Source: Balaenoptera acutorostrata
Taxonomy: Eukaryota; Chordata; Mammalia; Artiodactyla; Balaenopteridae
Length of the DNA: 64,000 nucleotides
Direction: 5' to 3'
NCBI RefSeq assembly: GCF_949987535.1
Contig: NW_026645850.1
Span: 62,001 to 126,000, forward strand
Shown here in pieces: positions 59,938 to 64,000 of the stretch (within the stretch, counting starts at the first letter, position 1; every line of letters starts with the position of its first letter). A model generated the notes under the pieces. It saw only the letters and a list, made by a program, of their open reading frames with translations. It was not told where the DNA came from and did not search any database. Both the position numbers and the translations under genes were made by a program.

Positions 59938-62468
59938 TCAAGGGTAGCTTAGGGTTAGGGTTAGGGTTAGGGTGAGGGTTAGGGTACGGCTTAGGGTACG
60001 GGTTCGGGGAGGGGTTCGGGTAGGGCGTAGGCTATGGGTTAGGGTTAGGGTTAGGGCTAGTGTTAGGGTTAGGGCTCGGTTTAGGGTACGGGTTAGGATT
60101 AGGGTACGCGTTAGGGTTAGGGTAGGGGTTAGGGTTAGGGTACGCGTTAGGGTGAGGGTAGTTATTAAACCTATCCCACTCTCTAGATACCCCTTAGCAC
60201 GTAAAGGAATATTATTTGGGGGTGCAGCCATGGAGAAGAGTTTAGACACTAGGAGAAGATAAGGAACACACCCATTATCAAGAAATCACATTAGGATTCT
60301 CTTTTTAACCTGTTCCTTAAAACACTAGTGCTTAGGAAATCTATTGGAGGCAGAAGCAGTCAAGGGTAGCTTAGGGTTAGGGTTAGGGTTAGGGTGAGGT
60401 TTAGGGTATGGCTTAGGGTACGGGTTCGGGGAGGGGTTCGGGTAGGGCGTAGGGTATGGGTTAGGGTTAGGGTTAGGGCTAGTGTTAGGGTTAGGGCTCG
60501 GTTTGGGGTACGGGTTAGGATTAGGGTACGCGTTAGGGTTAGTGTAGGGGTTAGGGTTAGGGTACACGTTAGGGTGAGGGTAGTTATTAAACCTATCACA
60601 CTCTCTAGATACACCTTAGCACGTAAAGGAATATTATTTGGGGGTCCAGCCATGGAAAAGAATTTAGACAAGAGGAGAAGATAAGGAACACACCCATTAT
60701 CAAGAAATCACATTAGGATTCTCTTTTTAACCTGTTCCTTAAATCACTAGTGCTTAGGAAATCTATTGGAGGCAGAAGCCGTCAAGGGTAGCTTAGGGTT
60801 AGGGTTAGGGTTAGGGTGAGGGTTAGGGTACGGCTTAGGGTACGGGTTCGGGGAGGGATTCGGATAGGGCATAGGGTATGGGTTAGAGTTAGGGTTAGGG
60901 TTAGTGTTAGGGTTAGGGCTCGGTTAAGGGTTCGGGTTAGGATTAGGGTACGCGTTATTGTTAAGGTAGCGGTTAGGGTTAGGGTACGCTTTAGGGTGAG
61001 GGTAGTTATTAAACCTATCCCACTCTCTAGATACCCCTTAGCACGTAAAGGAATATTATTTGGGGGTCCAGCCATGGAGAAGGGTTTAGACACGAGGAGA
61101 AAATAAGGAACACACCCATTATCAAGAAATCACAATATGATTCTCTTTTTAAACTGTTCCTTAAAACACTAGTGGTTAGGAAATCTATTGGAGGCAGAAG
61201 CACTCAAGGGTAGCTTAGGGTTAGGGTTAGGGTTAGGGTGAGGGTTAGGGTACGGCTTACGATAAGGGTTCGGGGATGGGTTCGGGTAGGGCGTAGGGTA
61301 TGGGTTAGGGTTAGGGTTAGGGCTAGTGTTAGGGTTAGGGCTCGGTTTAGGGTACGGGTTAGGATTAGGGTATGCGTTAGGGTTAGGGTAGGGGTTAGGG
61401 TTAGGGTACGCGTTACGGTGAGGGTAGTTATTAAACCTATCCCACTCTCTAGATACCCCTTAGCACGTAAAGGAATATTATTTGGGGGTCCAGCCATGGA
61501 GAAGAGTTTAGACACGAGGAGAAGATAAGGAACACACCCATTATCAATAAATCACATTAGGATTCTCTTTTTAACCTGTTCCTTAGATCACTAGTGCTTA
61601 GGAAATCTTTTGGAGGCAGAAGCCGTCAAGGGTAGATTAGGGTTAGGGTTAGGGTTAGGGTGAGGGTTAGGGTACGGCTTAGGGTACGGGTTCGGGGAGG
61701 GGTTCGGGTAGGGCGTAGGGTATGGGTTAGGGTTAGGGTTAGAGTTAGTGTTAGGGTTAGGGCTCGGTTTAGGGTATGGGTTAGGATTAGGGTACGCGTT
61801 AGGGTTAGGGTAGGGGTTAGTGTTAGGGTACGCGTTAGGGTGAGGGTAGTTATTAAACCTATCCCACTCTCTAGATACCCCTTAGCACGTAAAGGAATAT
61901 TATTTGGGGGTCCAGCCATGGAGAAGAGTTTAGACACGAGGAGAAAATAAGGAACACACCCATTATCAAGAAATCACATTAGGATTCTCTTTTTAACCTG
62001 TTCCTTAAAACACTAGTGCTTAGGAAATCTATTGGAGGCAGAAGCAGTCAAGGGTAGCTTAGGGTTAGGGTTAGGGTTAGGGTGAGGGATAGGGTATGGC
62101 TTATGGTACGGGTTCGGGGAGGGGTTCGGTTGGGCGTAGGGTATGGGTTAGGGTTAGGGTTAGGGTTAGTGTTAGGGTTAGGGCTCGGTTTAGGGTACGG
62201 GTTAGGTTTAGGGTACGCGTTAGTGTTAGGGTAGGTGTTAGGGTTAGGGTACGCGTTAGGGTGAGGTTAGTTATTAAACCTATCCCACTCTCTAGATACC
62301 CCTTAGCACGTAAAGGAATATTATTTGGGGGTCCAGCCATGGAGAAGAGTTTAGACACGAGGAGAAGATAAGGAACACACCAATTATCAAGAAATCACAT
62401 TAGGATTCTCTTTTTAACATGTTCCTTAAAACACTAGTGCTTAGGAAATCTATTGGAGGCAGAAGCCG
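59938..62468 (+). repeat. 2,531-bp block, copy 2 (units 144-149)
   Basis: Unit starts are 59938, 60360, 60782, 61204, 61626 and 62048. It is collinear with 45723-48253. The unit at 60360 (gaggtttagggtatgg, atggaaaagaatttag, gacaagagg) differs from its positional partner and has private variants. The last unit shows the same gttcggttgggcg one-base loss as 47833. Confidence 0.9.
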
Positions 62469-63293
62469 TCAAGGGTAGCTTAGGGTTAGGGTTAGGGTTA
62501 GGTTTAGGGTGAGGGTTAGGGTACGGCTTAGGGTACGGGTTCGGGGAGGGGTTCGGGTAGGGCGTAGGGTATGGGTTAGGGTTAGGGTTAGGGTTAGTGT
62601 TAGGGTTAGGGCTCGGTTTAGGGTACGGGTTAGGATTAGGGTACGCGTTAGGGTTAGTGTACGCGTTAGGGTGAGGGTAGTTATTAAACCTATCCCACTG
62701 TCTAGATACCCCTTGGCATGTACAGGAATATTATTGGGGGTCCAGCCATGGAGAAGAGTTTAGACACTAGGAGAAGATAAGGAACACACCCATTATCACG
62801 AAATCACATTAGGATTCTCTTTTTAACCTGTTCCTTAAAACACTAGTGCTTAGGAAATCTATTGGAGGCAGAAGCAGTCAAGGGTAGCTTAGGGTTAGGG
62901 TTAGGGTGAGGGTTAGGGTATGGCTTAGGGTACGGGTTCGGGGAGGGGTTCGGGTAGGGCGTAGGGTATGGGTAAGGGTTAGGGTTAGGGTTAGTGTTAG
63001 GGTTAGGTTTCGGTTTAGGGTACGGGTTAGGATTAGGGTACGCGTTAGTGTTAGGGTAGTGGTTAGGGTTAGGGTACGCGTTAGGGTGGGGGTAGTTATT
63101 AAACCTATCACACTCTCCAGATACCCCTTAGCACGTAAAGGAATATTATTTGGGGGTCCAGCCTTGGAGAAGAGTTTAGACACGAGGAGAATATAAGGAA
63201 CACACCCATTATCAAGAAATCACATTAGCATTCTCTTTTTAACCTGTTCCTTAAAACACTAGTGCTTAGGAAATCTATTGGAGGCAGAAGCAG
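62469..63293 (+). repeat. 825-bp dimer, copy 2 (units 150-151)
   Basis: A 409-bp and a 416-bp unit match 39012-39836 in length and rare variants. In copy 1 this dimer leads into the composite block; here it follows the 2,531-bp block instead, so its right flank differs. Confidence 0.9.
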
Positions 63294-64000
63294 TCAAGGG
63301 TAGCTTAGGGTTAGGGTTAGGGTTAGGGTGAGGGTTAGGGTACGGCTTAGGGTACGGGTTCGGGGAGGGGTTCGGGTAGGGCGTAGGGTATGGGTTAGGG
63401 TTAGTGTTAGGGTTAGTGTTAGGGTTAGGGCTCGGTTTAGGGTACGGGTTAGGATTAGGGTACTCGTTAGGTTTAGGGTAGCGGTTAGGGTTAGGGTACG
63501 CGTTAGGGTGAGGGTAGTTATTAAACCTATCACACTCTCTAGATACCCCTTAGCACGTAAAGGAATATTATTTGGGGGTCCAGCCATGGAGAAGAGTTTA
63601 GACACTAGGAGAAGATAAGGAACACACCCATTATCACGAAATCACATTAGGATTCTCTTTTTAACCTGTTCCTTAAAACACTAGTGCTTAGGAAATCTAT
63701 TGGAGGCAGAAGCCGTCAAGGGTAGCTTAGGTTTAGGTTAGGGTTAGGGTGAGGGTTAGGGTACGGCTTAGGGTACGGGTTCGAGTAGGGCGTAGGGTAT
63801 GGGTTAGGGTTAGGGTTAGGGCTAGGGTTAGGGTTAGGGCTCGGTTTAGGGTACGGGTTAGGATTAGGGTACGCGTTAGGGTTAGGGTACGGGTTAGGGT
63901 TAGGGTACGCGTTAGGGTGAGGGTAGTTATTAAACCTATCCCACTCTCTAGATACCCCTTAGCACTTAAAGGAATATTATTTGGGGGTCCAGCCATGGAG
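63294..64000 (+). repeat. last complete unit and right partial unit
   Basis: Unit 152 (63294-63715) carries gtactcg, gtagcgg and two gttagtg variants and is most like unit 16 (6478), 57 kb away, rather than its neighbours. The partial unit (63716-64000, 285 bp) has the phase-breaking cttaggtttaggttagg start of the units at 44055, 51116 and 56160, and a private loss of 12 bp around gggttcgagtaggg. The array continues past the window. Confidence 0.9.

Larger units (their letters stand above)
1..64000 (+). repeat. 422-bp telomere-derived satellite array, continuous across the window
   Basis: The landmark tcaagggtag (with occasional single-base changes) recurs every 422 bp or a near variant from 362 to 63716, defining 152 complete units and two partial ones. 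All are on the same strand, and the unit lengths sum exactly to the span, so nothing non-satellite is inserted anywhere. Each unit is 11 bp lead-in, 35 hexamers of TTAGGG type, then 201 bp of mixed sequence. Of the 152 units, 95 are exactly 422 bp; the others run from 320 to 440 bp. A large homogeneous array with a telomere-like half is typical of subtelomeric or pericentromeric satellite DNA in eukaryotes (known biology); the chromosomal location here is inferred. I do not recognise the 201-bp part as any named satellite family. Confidence 0.98.

Noticed and set aside
1..64000. CRISPR array
   Set aside because: The periodicity is 422 bp and the sequence between landmarks is itself repeated; there are no unique spacers, and the composition is eukaryotic telomere-like.
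1..64000. A true terminal telomere
   Set aside because: The perfect TTAGGG runs are at most about five hexamers and each is embedded in a 422-bp unit with unrelated sequence. It is telomere-derived, not a telomere.
1..64000. Transposon or retroelement insertion within the array
   Set aside because: Unit lengths sum exactly to the span with no gap; no terminal repeats, target duplications or reverse transcriptase/transposase frames are visible.
1..64000. Promoters or polyadenylation signals in the AT-rich words (ttattaaacc, ggaatattatt)
   Set aside because: They are short, lack partner elements, and no gene is present to support them.

Overview
The whole 64 kb window is one uninterrupted, head-to-tail tandem satellite array. 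I find no protein-coding gene, RNA gene, transposon, CRISPR array or non-satellite insertion. The source is a eukaryote with TTAGGG-type telomeres. That fits vertebrates and many other animals, many fungi, several protist groups and Asparagales plants, and I cannot narrow it further because I do not recognise the non-telomeric half of the unit.

The modal unit is 422 bp. Counting each unit from the landmark tcaagggtag, it has three parts: (i) an 11-bp lead-in; (ii) exactly 35 hexamers (210 bp) in unbroken register, 18 of them perfect TTAGGG and 17 fixed variants (TACGGG, TTCGGG, TACGCG, TATGGG and others); (iii) a 201-bp mixed-composition part with no telomere similarity, which carries a conserved imperfect dyad. 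The window holds a left partial unit (1-361), 152 complete units (362-63715, called units 1-152 here) and a right partial unit (63716-64000). Ninety-five of the 152 units are exactly 422 bp and the mean is about 417 bp. Length changes larger than 4 bp are multiples of six inside the hexamer half (-6, -12, -18, -36, -90, -96, -102, +18), sometimes with an extra 1-2 bp indel. The 212-bp remainder is never substantially shortened.

Layout: 1-10218 is built from a block of about 2.9 kb present twice (1-2800 and 7323-10218) plus other units. A 1,586-bp block occurs at 4066-5651 and 13609-15194. 15195-22686 has several two-unit repeats and the 18-bp insertion variants. 22687-31920 contains a repeated four-unit block and a fresh two-unit tandem duplication (28132-29817). 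31921-39836 is more mixed. From 39837 to the end, higher-order structure dominates: one composite block of 11-12 units appears three times (about 41103-45722, 49006-54049, 54050-58671), and a 2,531-bp block (45723-48253) recurs at 59938-62468.

All units have the same orientation, with the G-rich strand running left to right. If this is a subtelomere in the usual orientation, the chromosome end lies to the right. Many open frames of 60-126 codons cover the array on both strands. They follow from the 6-bp period (Arg-Val, Leu-Thr or Asn-Pro repeats) and are not annotated as genes.
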